A stretch of DNA of 64,000 bases from an uncultured Lachnospiraceae bacterium (GTDB lineage: Bacteria; Bacillota; Clostridia; Lachnospirales; Lachnospiraceae), in contig CAJTKA010000014.1 in assembly GCA_910576815.1 (NCBI GenBank), positions 14,985-78,984 on the forward strand, read 5' to 3'. The notes beneath the pieces were generated by a model that saw nothing but the letters and a program-made list of their open reading frames with translations, did not search any database and had not been told where the DNA came from. Shown here piece after piece: positions 8,244 to 18,180 of the stretch. Position 1 is the first letter of the stretch; every line of letters begins with the position of its first letter. Both the position numbers and the translations under genes were made by a program.

Positions 8244-10098
8244 TGAAATAAAAAAACTTCCCTTTTTTGCCTGTTTCAAAAGGAATATGACAAACATACA
8301 CAGCCTTTGCCCCTCATACATTCCCATTGCCGTTTTGTACACGCTGATGGAGCGGTCCATGCCGTTTCTGTATATGATTCTGGGCGCACGGATTGTGGAT
8401 ATGCTGGTTAACAGGGCAGATCAAACAGAGATTCTGGCGGTTGCGGCAGTGATGGTGGGGAGTCGCCTGCTGATGGAATTGATCCGCAGTGCTACGATGC
8501 GGATTCTCAGTATGCGCTGGCAGCTGGTGGCCCATCGAAAGAACAGGCAGATCGAAGCCAAAGCCATGCAAATGGATTATGATATTCTGGAAAGAAACAG
8601 TACTTTGGAACTGATCGCGCAGGCGGATGGCAATACGGACAAAATGGGAGGAATGGGTAAATATTTACTGAGAACGCTCAATCTGTTCGGTGTCGGGGGC
8701 TCCTGCATCGGAGCGGTGGTTACGATGGCAGGACTGTTTCTTGTTACGCCGGCGCAGGGGGAAGGCGCGGTTTACGCCTTCTTTGCGTCGCCTGTCAGCT
8801 ATCTTTTGCTGTTGGGGCTGCTGTTGTCCAGCATTTACATTGGCAGTAAATGTGAGGCAAAGCAGGGACGGATCCGCTACAGCTGTGACCAGATCGAGGT
8901 GCGCAGCGGCAGGATCTACTGGTTTTTTTTAGACCTTATCAGAAATTACCCCATGGGGAAGGATATCCGCATTTTTAAGCTGTACGATGTGATTCGGAAA
9001 AAGGGCATGGAAGCCCGCGGCGATATTGAAAATGCGCAGAAACAGGCAATCAGGGACACGCAAAGAATCGGGGCATTGGCGCAGTTGGCACAGAACCTCT
9101 TTATCGTGGCGGTCTATGCGTATGTAGGGATCAAGGCGATCTATGGCATGATCACCATCGGTGAAGTGACCAAATACATCAGTGCGATCACGTTGTTACA
9201 AGCCCAGATCGGTACCCTGTTTGCATTACTCATCAGTATCAATACCCAAAACAGCTATCTGGACAGCTACAATGAGTTGATGGATGTCAAAAATCAAAAG
9301 TATGAGGGTACGCTTCCCGTGGAAAAGCGTTTTGACAATGAGTACGAACTGGAGTTTAGAAACGTCAGCTTCCATTATCCCAATAGCGACAGGTTGGTCT
9401 TAAAAAACGTTTCGTTTCGGTTGAAGCAGGGGCAGAAATTAGCGATCGTAGGTGCCAATGGGGCAGGTAAGACCACCTTTATCAAGCTTTTGTGCAGGCT
9501 TTACGATCCGACGGAAGGGGAGATCCTGTTAAATGGCATTGACATTCGCAAATATGATTATGACGAATATATCCGCCTCTTTTCCATCGTCTTTCAGGAT
9601 TACAAGATATTTTCCTTTTCGGTGGCGGAAAACGTGGCGGCAGGTCCCACGTTTGACAAAGACAGGGTGATCAAGAGCCTGCAGGAGGCAGGTATCTACG
9701 AGAGAGTATTAAATATGAAGAACGGCATCGATTCGCGCCTCTTAAAGGACCAGCAGGATGGCGATGAGGAAGGGATCGAAATATCAGGCGGTGAGAAGCA
9801 GAAAATCGCGCTTGCCAGAGCATTATACCGCGACGCCCCGCTGGTGATACTTGACGAGCCGACAAGCGCGCTCGACCCGATCGCCGAGCAGGATATTTAT
9901 ATGCGTTTCAACGAAATGGTGGCGGATAAGACGGCAGTCTTTATCTCTCATCGGATGAGCAGCTGTCGTTTCTGTGATGAGATCGTGGTCTTTGATGCGG
10001 GGCAGATCGTGCAAAACGGGACGCATGATTCGCTCGTGGCAGACGTTGGAGGCATATACCACAGAATGTGGGAGGCGCAGGCACAGTATTATGTTTGA
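8230..10098 (+). CDS. ABC exporter half-transporter B (permease-ATPase)
   Basis: A 622-residue fused exporter subunit paired with the one upstream. The membrane part occupies residues 1-340, and the ATPase has Walker A GANGAGKTTF, signature ISGGEKQK and Walker B VILDEPTSALD. Both halves keep an intact catalytic Walker B glutamate region, unlike many degenerate heterodimers. The start at 8230 lies inside the end of the preceding gene, which implies translational coupling; a much earlier in-frame ATG at 7930 lies inside the neighbour and is rejected. Substrate unknown. Confidence 0.9.
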   Translation: MKKDDEIKKLPFFACFKRNMTNIHSLCPSYIPIAVLYTLMERSMPFLYMILGARIVDMLVNRADQTEILAVAAVMVGSRLLMELIRSATMRILSMRWQLVAHRKNRQIEAKAMQMDYDILERNSTLELIAQADGNTDKMGGMGKYLLRTLNLFGVGGSCIGAVVTMAGLFLVTPAQGEGAVYAFFASPVSYLLLLGLLLSSIYIGSKCEAKQGRIRYSCDQIEVRSGRIYWFFLDLIRNYPMGKDIRIFKLYDVIRKKGMEARGDIENAQKQAIRDTQRIGALAQLAQNLFIVAVYAYVGIKAIYGMITIGEVTKYISAITLLQAQIGTLFALLISINTQNSYLDSYNELMDVKNQKYEGTLPVEKRFDNEYELEFRNVSFHYPNSDRLVLKNVSFRLKQGQKLAIVGANGAGKTTFIKLLCRLYDPTEGEILLNGIDIRKYDYDEYIRLFSIVFQDYKIFSFSVAENVAAGPTFDKDRVIKSLQEAGIYERVLNMKNGIDSRLLKDQQDGDEEGIEISGGEKQKIALARALYRDAPLVILDEPTSALDPIAEQDIYMRFNEMVADKTAVFISHRMSSCRFCDEIVVFDAGQIVQNGTHDSLVADVGGIYHRMWEAQAQYYV

Positions 10099-10138
10099 GT
10101 GTAAGGGGAGTAGTAGAAGATAGTAGGAGGGGTGTCGA

Positions 10139-10384
10139 ATGGCATTGGAATGGAAACTCAGAGAAATCATGGCAGAGCGGCATATCAAATCAGGCGCTGA
10201 GCTTGGCAGGCGTCTTCAGGATACGGCAGGGTATCGTTTGTCTGCGCCGTCGATCTGCGCATTGATGAAAGAGCAGCCGAGGCTGGTGAAAGCTGATACG
10301 ATGGAGGCACTCTGTATGACATTGTCTTGTACGCCGAGTGATTTGTGGATCTTTTCGCCTACACCGCGAGAGGAGAAAAACTAA
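10139..10384 (+). CDS. Small XRE/Cro-type helix-turn-helix protein
   Basis: An 81-residue DNA-binding protein resembling the YozG-like branch of the XRE family. The helix-turn-helix spans residues about 20-70, ending with the typical EALCMTLSCTPSDLW. GGAGGGG at 10126-10132 precedes the ATG at 10139. It follows the ABC pair by 40 bases and may be co-transcribed with it, or may regulate it. Its ligand and operator are not evident. Confidence 0.75.
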   Translation: MALEWKLREIMAERHIKSGAELGRRLQDTAGYRLSAPSICALMKEQPRLVKADTMEALCMTLSCTPSDLWIFSPTPREEKN

Positions 10385-10475
10385 GGAGGCATTAAGGAAG
10401 CAGTAGACTTTTCCTTTTGATTTTGATAAGATAGATGAGAGAATTGTATGATAGAGGGAGAGACTGATAACTGCT

Positions 10476-12632
10476 ATGAGCGATTTGGATGTCGGAAGAC
10501 AGCAGGAACTGCGCTTTGTGATGATGGAAAACGAGGAATATCTCAAGGCGCAGTGCCGGGAGATCATACTCGGAAAAGAGGAGGGATTGGATGTATCCCT
10601 CTATTCCAATCCGGAATTTAACTGGCTGCAGATGGAGCAGATCCGCATGGGCCTTAAGGACAATCTGGATGCTTCCGTGTATGCGGATCCCGCTTATAAT
10701 TATGAGACCATGCGTCAGATCAGGCTTTCTCTGTATTCCGGTATCGATCTCATGCCCTATCTGAACAGAGGGTTTGCAGACGATGATTTGCTGGAGATTC
10801 GTTTTGCCCTGATGAGCAGACTGCCGATCGATCAGTGGCTGCAGGACACGATGTGCGCACCGCAGATCCACGAGATAAGGATCGGACTGAGTGAGAACAT
10901 CGATATTGCTGCCTACGCGGACATTCGTTATAATTGGATGCAGATGCAGGAGATCCGTCTGGGAGTGGAAAAAAAGCTGGATATAGAGCTTTATGCCAAT
11001 CCGCTGTTCAGCCATGCGCAGATGCGGGAGATCCGTCTGGGACTGGAAGCGGATATCGACGTATCCAACTATTGCAGTCTGGTTTATTCTGCCACGGATA
11101 TGAAGGAAAAGCGTCTGGCGCTGCTTGCTCCAAATACTGTGAGCATTACGGCAGGAAGCGGGGAAGGCAAAAGCGAAGTGGGTGACGGGACAGCGCCGCA
11201 GAAAAACGCAGACGCCGGAGAGGACGCAAACGGAAAAGAAAAGCGAGCGGCCGTTTCTTCTGCCGCATATTCGCGTGATAAAGATTTTTCGATTTCCATA
11301 GAAGAAAACGGAAATAAGGCCTATGCTTATATTCCATGGGTTCCCGGCAATAAGGTGACGAAGGAAGATATCTACCAGGATCTGGAACGAAGAGATATCG
11401 TTTTTGGCATCAAAAGGGATGCAATCGACGATATGATCGATCAGAAGCGGATGAATAAAAAAGTCCTGATCGCTGAGGGAATCCCGGCCAAGAGAGGGAA
11501 GGACGGCTGGTTTGAGTGGTTTGTCAGGCTGGATCTGCCGCGCATTCCTGCACCGCTTCCGGACGGCGGCGTAGACTATGTCAATATCGAGGCCTTTGAG
11601 ATGGTCGATGAGGGAGAAAAGATTGCCCTCTACCATCGTGCGCAGCCCGGTCAGAAAGGAAAGAACATCTACGGGGAGACGATACACGGCGAACACGGGA
11701 TGGAAAAACCACCTCTGCGGGGCGTGGGCTTTCGGATCGCGCCGGACGGCGTGACCTATCTCTCCAAGATGAACGGGAAATTTGAGTATACGGCAGGCCG
11801 TATCATGATCACTAATATGCTGATTGTTCGTGAGGACGTGACGGCCGTGACAGGCAAGCTTGAGGTGGACGGCTCCGTCTACGTGATCGGCAGCATTTAC
11901 TCGGGCGGTTATATCAAGGCGACCGGGGATATCATTATCGAACAAAATGTGGAAACGTGCAGATTGATTGCCGGCGGGAATATCATGATCAAGCAGGGAA
12001 GCTGTTCGAAAAACGACTGCTTTATTGAGGCGGATGGTGAGGTTTCCGGTAGCTTTTTTGAGGCGGCCAATATTATTGCCAGAGGGAATGTCAAAGCCAA
12101 CTATATTATGAACAGTACCATTGATACGATGGGAAAAGTGATCGTATCAGGAAGCAAAGGCGTACTTTTGGGCGGCAGGATCCGTGCGGTGCGAGGCGTA
12201 GATGCCTATAATCTGGGCAACAGGCTGCATTTGAAAACAGTACTGGATATCGGCCGCAATGAGCTGTATGACAAAGAGATGGAGGAAGTTGCCAAACAGA
12301 GGAAAAAGCTTCTGGCTGATTTGGGAGAACTGGAGCAGGTATGGGATAAAATCGAACAGATCGAGGCGTCAGGAAAGCAGGTGGAGGAAGAAGTCCGCCG
12401 CAAGGTTTATGCGGGAATCGAAGTGCAGGGCAGAAGGCTTGCGGAACTTGACGGGGAAGAAGCAAAGCTTGTCAACTTTACGGAGCAGATGAAAGAGCCG
12501 GTATGCGTCAAAGGAACGGCGTATGAGAACAGCATCATTATATTGAATGGCATTAAGTTCTTACTGACGACAAAGGTGCGCAGAGTGCATTTCAAGCTGC
12601 AGAATAAGCGTGTCCTTATGGTATCTGTTTAA
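10476..12632 (+). CDS. FapA (DUF342) domain protein with N-terminal tandem repeats
   Basis: A 718-residue protein. Residues about 270-600 match the FapA/DUF342 region with the right-handed beta-helix part (VDGSVYVIGSIYSGGYIKA and following glycine-rich turns), and a coiled coil follows at about 595-670. Residues 35-215 hold seven repeats of about 26 residues with the core pattern Y-x8-M-x-x-I-R-x-x-L. FapA proteins are linked to polar assembly and signalling in other bacteria, but the exact role is unclear. It is followed by an HD-GYP response regulator. The long reverse ORF over its first half is a codon-bias shadow. Confidence 0.8.
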   Translation: MSDLDVGRQQELRFVMMENEEYLKAQCREIILGKEEGLDVSLYSNPEFNWLQMEQIRMGLKDNLDASVYADPAYNYETMRQIRLSLYSGIDLMPYLNRGFADDDLLEIRFALMSRLPIDQWLQDTMCAPQIHEIRIGLSENIDIAAYADIRYNWMQMQEIRLGVEKKLDIELYANPLFSHAQMREIRLGLEADIDVSNYCSLVYSATDMKEKRLALLAPNTVSITAGSGEGKSEVGDGTAPQKNADAGEDANGKEKRAAVSSAAYSRDKDFSISIEENGNKAYAYIPWVPGNKVTKEDIYQDLERRDIVFGIKRDAIDDMIDQKRMNKKVLIAEGIPAKRGKDGWFEWFVRLDLPRIPAPLPDGGVDYVNIEAFEMVDEGEKIALYHRAQPGQKGKNIYGETIHGEHGMEKPPLRGVGFRIAPDGVTYLSKMNGKFEYTAGRIMITNMLIVREDVTAVTGKLEVDGSVYVIGSIYSGGYIKATGDIIIEQNVETCRLIAGGNIMIKQGSCSKNDCFIEADGEVSGSFFEAANIIARGNVKANYIMNSTIDTMGKVIVSGSKGVLLGGRIRAVRGVDAYNLGNRLHLKTVLDIGRNELYDKEMEEVAKQRKKLLADLGELEQVWDKIEQIEASGKQVEEEVRRKVYAGIEVQGRRLAELDGEEAKLVNFTEQMKEPVCVKGTAYENSIIILNGIKFLLTTKVRRVHFKLQNKRVLMVSV

Positions 12633-12671
12633 GAAGTTACAATATATTTTATTAAGAAAGTCAGGGAAAAC

Positions 12672-13772
12672 ATGAAACGTGACTCAATATTGATTTTTGA
12701 AGACAATGATATCGACCGTGCGATTTTGACGGAATTATTTCAGGATGATTACAAGATTCTGGAAGCCGTCAACGGCAAGGAAGGTCTGGAGATTTTGCAT
12801 CAGAATTTCGCGTCCATTGCCGTTGTGCTGCTCGATAACATGATGCCGGTGATGGACGGTTTTAGCGTCCTTGAACATCTCAAAGCCAAAAAGGTTCTTG
12901 CCAAGATTCCCTTCGTGATGGTCACGGCGGAATGTTCGTCGGAGATTGAAAAGAAGGGCTATGAGTACGGGATCGTGAGTTATATCACGAAACCCTTTCA
13001 GGGTGACGTCGTAAGACAGGTGGTGCATAATGCGGTCGCTTGGTTCCAGTACAAGATGCAGCTGGAAGTGATGGTCAAAAAGCAGAACCGCGATATTCAA
13101 AAGCAGAATACGATCCTGCAGGAGCAGACGAAGCAACTCAACCAGGTGAATGAGCTCCTGATCGATTCTTTGAGCAACATTGTGGAGTTCCGAAATCTGG
13201 AATCAAAGCAGCATATCAAACGTGTCAGGGAGTATTCCATATGCCTGGGCAACAGTGTGATGAAGCTTTTTCCGGAGTACGGGCTGACGCCTGAGAAACT
13301 GACGCAGATCGGCTGGGCGTCCTGCCTTCATGATATCGGTAAGATCGTTATTCCCGATTCCATCATCTTAAAGCCTGCAAAGCTGACGGATGATGAGTTT
13401 GAGCTGATCAAATCACATACGACGAAGGGTGCGGAGATCATACAGCAGAGGGTACGGCTGAGCGATCAGGAGATGTATGACTATGCGTACGACATCGCCA
13501 GACATCACCATGAAAAATATGACGGTAAGGGATATCCGGACGGATTAAAGGGTGATGAGATCAGCATTGCGGCGCAGATCGTTTCGCTGGTGGATGTGTA
13601 CGATGCGCTCACCTCGAAACGCGTATACAAAATGGCCTACGAGTCAGATAAGGCATATCAGATGATCTTAAACGGACACAGCGGCACCTTTTCACCGAAA
13701 CTTCTCAAGGCGTTTGCGGAGGTGAAACCGAATTTTGAGCAGCTGCTGTCCAGATATCGGGACGAGGATTGA
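12672..13772 (+). CDS. HD-GYP response regulator (predicted cyclic-di-GMP phosphodiesterase)
   Basis: A 366-residue protein: receiver domain at residues 1-120 with phospho-acceptor D55 (VVLLDNMMP), a coiled-coil linker at about 130-165, and an HD-GYP domain to the end. The metal site HDIGK and the later HHEKYDGKGYP motif with the GYP triad are intact, so hydrolysis of cyclic-di-GMP is expected from the family. The gene follows the FapA gene by 39 bases. Its kinase could be the hybrid kinase encoded at 18181, but nothing in the sequence proves this. Confidence 0.9.
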   Translation: MKRDSILIFEDNDIDRAILTELFQDDYKILEAVNGKEGLEILHQNFASIAVVLLDNMMPVMDGFSVLEHLKAKKVLAKIPFVMVTAECSSEIEKKGYEYGIVSYITKPFQGDVVRQVVHNAVAWFQYKMQLEVMVKKQNRDIQKQNTILQEQTKQLNQVNELLIDSLSNIVEFRNLESKQHIKRVREYSICLGNSVMKLFPEYGLTPEKLTQIGWASCLHDIGKIVIPDSIILKPAKLTDDEFELIKSHTTKGAEIIQQRVRLSDQEMYDYAYDIARHHHEKYDGKGYPDGLKGDEISIAAQIVSLVDVYDALTSKRVYKMAYESDKAYQMILNGHSGTFSPKLLKAFAEVKPNFEQLLSRYRDED

Positions 13773-13976
13773 TGACGGGGAAAGCAGATCATTTGGTGTA
13801 AATTGATTAGAGACAGGAGAGTCCTCTTGGATGAAACGAAGGTTTTATGCAAGGGGATTTTTGTTTTTAGAGATTCTTTAGAGATTAGCCTGCTATGATA
13901 ATAAGCGGAGACATATGCGTTCTCCGGTCATCATAGAGGCGCAGCCAAAGTCAGATGCGCCGGAACGGGGGTTATT

Positions 13977-16076
13977 ATGAAAGGGAAAAAAGCAGGAAGG
14001 CGAATTGCGGCCTGGCTGACGGCAATTGTGCTGATGTCTGGGATGCTTGTCGGATGCGGCAAAAGCGGTTTGGGAGCAGATGCTGACGGCAATGCAGCAG
14101 ATGGCAGCGGCGCAGCGCAGGGGGAGGCCATGGGCCGCTATGTGGAGAAGGACGTGGACTTAGGCGGCAATGCCCTTACCGACTGGAACAGCCGCCTGTT
14201 TAAGCAGGCTGACGGCAGTTTTCGTTTGGTTGACAACAGCGGTTTTGTACTGCGTTCGACGGACGGCGGCGCAAGCTGGACCAGGGAGGATCTGCCCTGG
14301 CTTGCCAAAATGAAGGAAGAAGATAAGTATATTAGGACCATGGCATTTGGCCTTGACGGGACGGCTGCCGTGGTGTGGACGGAACCGGAGGAAGGCAGCG
14401 GGGAAGACGGCAACGGCGTTCAGCTTAAGATGGATATGCAGCTTACGCTCGTGAAGCCGGACGGTACGCTGATTCCCGTAACGATCAATCTCGAGCCGGA
14501 AGATATGTAGCTCAATGCCGTCTATATTGCGGATAACGGCAGGATCTTTGCCACTGCATCCGGGACGAATCTGTATGAGGTGAAGGAGGATGGAAGTGCG
14601 GAAAGATACCTGACGGTGGACGGATACAGTCTGGAACTGGTGCAGTTTCATGGTAATCTCATGCTCCTCGACGGATTGGGTATCGATGTGCCGCTCATTT
14701 ATGATATGGAGGAGCGGGAATACATAGAGGACCAAGTGCTGGCGGAATTTGTGAAAGCAAATTTTGCGGACAGACAGGGATATGCGGGCAAGAGTCATGA
14801 TCTGTTTTTGTTTTCAGGCGGTGCGGATGCCCTTTATCTGGCGGGGCAGGCAGGCGTATACCGGCATGTACTGGGCGGCAGCACCATGGAGCAGGTGATT
14901 GACGGAGAACTGAACATTCTGGGAAATCCGGCCTGCCAAATCATGGATATGATCGCTACATCGGATGACGAATTTCTGGTAGTGCTCACGGGAGAAAAGA
15001 TGACGCGCTTTGTCTATGATCCCAATGTGCCCGCCAGACCTAATGAGAAACTGGCGGTGTGGAGTCTGGAGGAGGATGAGGTGATCCGACAGACGCTCAG
15101 TAAGTATCAGAAGGACAATCCGGAGATTTTTGTGGAGTATGAGATCGGCTTGGAAGGGAATACCATGACCAGGGAGGACGCGATCAAGAACCTGAATACA
15201 CGCATTATGGCAGGAAAGGGGCCGGATGTGCTGGTTTTGGATAATCTGCCGTTGGCATCTTACATTGAGAAAGGCACGCTTCTTGATATGGCGCCGCTTT
15301 TGGACGGGATGAGCGGAGAGGAGGCGGTCACGGAATTTTTGGTGCAGACCAAACGGATGTATGAAGCGCAGACAGACGGCCTTCCGGAGGAAGCGGTGCA
15401 GACCTGGGAGGGAGATCGGGCCTATTATCAGGAATACGAGAGTCCAAACGGGGAAGTGCTGGAAGAATCAGACGCAATACGGACCAGACATCAGGCGGTG
15501 CATCTGCTGGGCGGAAGACGGCAGTTTGTTGCGGGCGTCATAGAGGATGTATGGGAATACAACAGCCAGTTATCCGTTTCCAAAGTAGAGGGGTTTGCGG
15601 ATTGCGCGGGCATTCCCATGGAAGGGCAGTGCAGCAACGTAATCCGGGCAAGGACGCTTTTGGGGATCAACGCCGCCTCAACGTATCAAAAGCAGGCACA
15701 GGACTTTATCAAAATGGCACTTGGCCTGGAGATACAGACCGATATCCTGGACGGTATTTCGGTACTGCCCAAAGCGATTCGCAACAATTATGAGAATCAA
15801 TGGAGGATCTATAAAGATAACGATTATGTTTCCGGCATGAGTGGAACCTATGACCTGAACGAGGAGGAGATCATAATGCCGATCCGCGTGCCTGATGAAA
15901 AGGCAGTGGATGCCCTGCTGCAATGGATCAGTGCCATGGATACCGCGTATGTGGAGGATAAGACGTTTGAGAATGTGATCTACGAGGAGGGCGAGCGGTA
16001 TATTCTGGAAGATAAAAGCTTGGAGGAGGCGATAGATTCGATTGATGCGAGACTGGGTATTTATCTGGCGGAGTAA
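13977..16076 (+). pseudogene. Lipoprotein with Asp-box and solute-binding domains, interrupted by an in-frame TAG
   Basis: One reading frame of 699 codons is broken by a single TAG at 14508-14510 (codon 178). The first part starts with a lipoprotein signal (hydrophobic stretch then LVGC at about residues 25-28) and contains an Asp-box (STDGGASW), as in beta-propellers. The second part, still in the same frame, ends with a family 1 extracellular solute-binding domain. A CAG to TAG change would explain the stop. It may be a real nonsense mutation, a sequence error, or a suppressed amber codon. No permease genes lie nearby, so it may be a sensor lipoprotein rather than a transporter part. Confidence 0.75.
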
Positions 16077-16103
16077 CGCTGGTGAGGATGCGGAAAGAAA
16101 GAC

Positions 16104-16132
16104 TTTTCACTTTTCCCTGAATTTGGTATAAT
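16104..16132 (+). promoter_or_regulatory. Candidate promoter for the EAL gene
   Basis: TATAAT at 16127-16132 is preceded by TGg (extended -10). The -35 region at 16104-16109 (TTTTCA) is weak, with 17-base spacing. It lies about 50 bases before the EAL protein start. Confidence 0.5.
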
Positions 16133-16184
16133 GTAGTTATCGAATAAAAACTCTGTTTTAATACAAACAGTATATGGGGAAAGT

Positions 16185-18107
16185 ATGGAGATAAATCTGA
16201 GTTTTGACATAGCAGCTACCATAATGATCACGATCCTCCTGATATCCTGGGTGATGAGGAAGATGACCGGCGGAACGACGAATCGGATGTTCCTGCGCTT
16301 TGTTTTCATTAATCTGATCGCAGTACTGTTTGATATCTGGGCGGCAACGCTCGACAATGTGGGCAGTCAGAGCATCACGGCTCTGTATTTTGCGCATTCG
16401 GGTTTTCTTATTGTGTACAATTTTGTGACGCTGATGTATGTTTTGTTTGTGGTCAGCCTTACGGATACCTGGCATAAGATCAAAAAGAATTTCTTCATTC
16501 TTTTTGTGTTGGGAGCTCCTTTTTTGACTGTACTGGCGGCGCTTGTGACCAATCCTTTGACAAAGAAAATGTTTTTGGTATCGGGCGGGTATCGGCATGG
16601 GGAATGGTTCCCTTTGATTTATGCACAGATAGCCGTCTATATTGTTTTTGTGATCGCATATATGATCTACTATCGGGAATTGATGGAGCTAGCCAGATTC
16701 TGTGCAGCCGTGGCCTATATACCCATAGGGGTGATAGCGTGGCTGATACAAATGGCGGCGCCGGAAAATCATGTACAGATGTTTGGTTCAGCGGTCAGTA
16801 TGGTTCTTGTGAGTATTGCTGCTCAGAAACCGGAGGAGATCGTAGACTCGGATACGCAGTTTATGAAATACAGGGCCTATGCGGCGGACATGAAAAGAAA
16901 CTATTACAATAAAAAGAATGTGGATGTAGTCATGCTCAATCTCGGTAATTTCTCTGTGATCAATGCCCTGATGGGGTATGATTTTGCCATGCAGATTCTG
17001 GGGGATACGGTAAAACGGATCCGTCAGGTCAATATGATTTCGGGAGGCAGGGCGGATCTTTACTATCTGGACAGAGGACGCTTCCGTATGGTATTTCATG
17101 AAAAAGACAGGGCACTGGCGGAGGAAGCGGCGGAATCGCTGGTAGCGAGTCTTATGGAGAAGCGGGATTTCAACGATCTGGATATCACACTGCAGCCCTT
17201 TGTGGTGCTGGCGCGCTGCCCTGAGGAAATCAAGGATTTTAAGATGCTGATGACTTTCGGTATGGATTTTCACGAAAAGGTGAAATTTGAAGCACGGGTC
17301 ATGCACGTAAATGAGGTCTTTCACAAAGGCCTTTTTGAGATTCAGGGAAACATCGACGAGATCATCGAGGAAGCTTTGGAATTTAAGCGGTTTCAGGTTT
17401 ATTATCAACCAATCTATTCCATTGAAAAGAAGAAATTTATTTCTGCGGAAGCGCTACTGCGACTCTTTGATCCAACCTACGGATTTATTTCGCCGGAAAT
17501 TTTGGTTACGGCGGCGGAGAGAAGCGGTGCGATCCACAGGATCGGAGATTATGTACTGGAAGAAGTCTGCCGTTTCATTACCGAAGGAGAATTTCATTCG
17601 CTGGGTTTAGAGTACATAGAGGTGAATCTCTCGGTGACTCAGTGTATGAGGGTTAATCTGGCGGACAAGATACTTGGTATCATGGCGAAACATCGTGTTC
17701 CTACAGAATGTATCAATCTGGAAATCACGGAGACGGCGGCCAGTCACACGCAGGAGGTTATGGCGGAAAATCTGCAGAAGCTCAACAGGGCAGGAATCTC
17801 GCTTTCACTGGATGATTATGGGACAGGCTACTCGAATATCAAGCGTGTGATTCAGCTGCCGCTTAAGATCGTCAAGCTGGACAAGACCTTTGTGGACGAG
17901 CAGGACAATCCCAAAATGCGGGTGGTGCTCAAGAACACGGTGGCGATGCTCAAGGATATGGACATGGAAATCGTGGTGGAGGGAATCGAGACACAGGAGA
18001 TGCTGGACTTCTTTGCCGAGCTGCAGTGTGATTTCATTCAGGGGTACTTTTTCTCCAAACCGGTTCCGAAGCCTGAGTTTGTCAGTTTTATTAAGTCATA
18101 TACATAA
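16185..18107 (+). CDS. Membrane EAL-domain cyclic-di-GMP phosphodiesterase with degenerate GGDEF domain
   Basis: A 640-residue protein. Residues 1-215 hold about six to seven hydrophobic helices. A GGDEF-like domain follows at about 240-370, but the signature is replaced by LDRGRF, so cyclase activity is not expected. The EAL domain (about 385-640) keeps the key residues: EAL in SAEALLRLF, N in VNLSVTQ, E in LEITETA, DD in LDDYGTGYSN, K in IVKLDKTF, E in VVEGIE and Q in IQGYFFSKP. It is therefore predicted to be an active phosphodiesterase. It precedes the hybrid kinase gene by 73 bases. Confidence 0.9.
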   Translation: MEINLSFDIAATIMITILLISWVMRKMTGGTTNRMFLRFVFINLIAVLFDIWAATLDNVGSQSITALYFAHSGFLIVYNFVTLMYVLFVVSLTDTWHKIKKNFFILFVLGAPFLTVLAALVTNPLTKKMFLVSGGYRHGEWFPLIYAQIAVYIVFVIAYMIYYRELMELARFCAAVAYIPIGVIAWLIQMAAPENHVQMFGSAVSMVLVSIAAQKPEEIVDSDTQFMKYRAYAADMKRNYYNKKNVDVVMLNLGNFSVINALMGYDFAMQILGDTVKRIRQVNMISGGRADLYYLDRGRFRMVFHEKDRALAEEAAESLVASLMEKRDFNDLDITLQPFVVLARCPEEIKDFKMLMTFGMDFHEKVKFEARVMHVNEVFHKGLFEIQGNIDEIIEEALEFKRFQVYYQPIYSIEKKKFISAEALLRLFDPTYGFISPEILVTAAERSGAIHRIGDYVLEEVCRFITEGEFHSLGLEYIEVNLSVTQCMRVNLADKILGIMAKHRVPTECINLEITETAASHTQEVMAENLQKLNRAGISLSLDDYGTGYSNIKRVIQLPLKIVKLDKTFVDEQDNPKMRVVLKNTVAMLKDMDMEIVVEGIETQEMLDFFAELQCDFIQGYFFSKPVPKPEFVSFIKSYT

Positions 18108-18180
18108 GGAGATATCAGGTAAGTTATATTTTGGGCTGTGGGGGGTAGGTCTCCTGCGGCCTTTCTTGGGGAGAAGAACT

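Noticed and set aside
10392..11945. 517-codon open frame on the minus strand opposite the FapA gene
   Set aside because: It mirrors the codon pattern of the forward gene and has no family features, whereas the forward frame has clear FapA motifs and repeats.
13977..14510. Programmed frameshift at the break of the lipoprotein gene
   Set aside because: Both parts are in the same frame and are separated by a single TAG, so no frameshift is needed.
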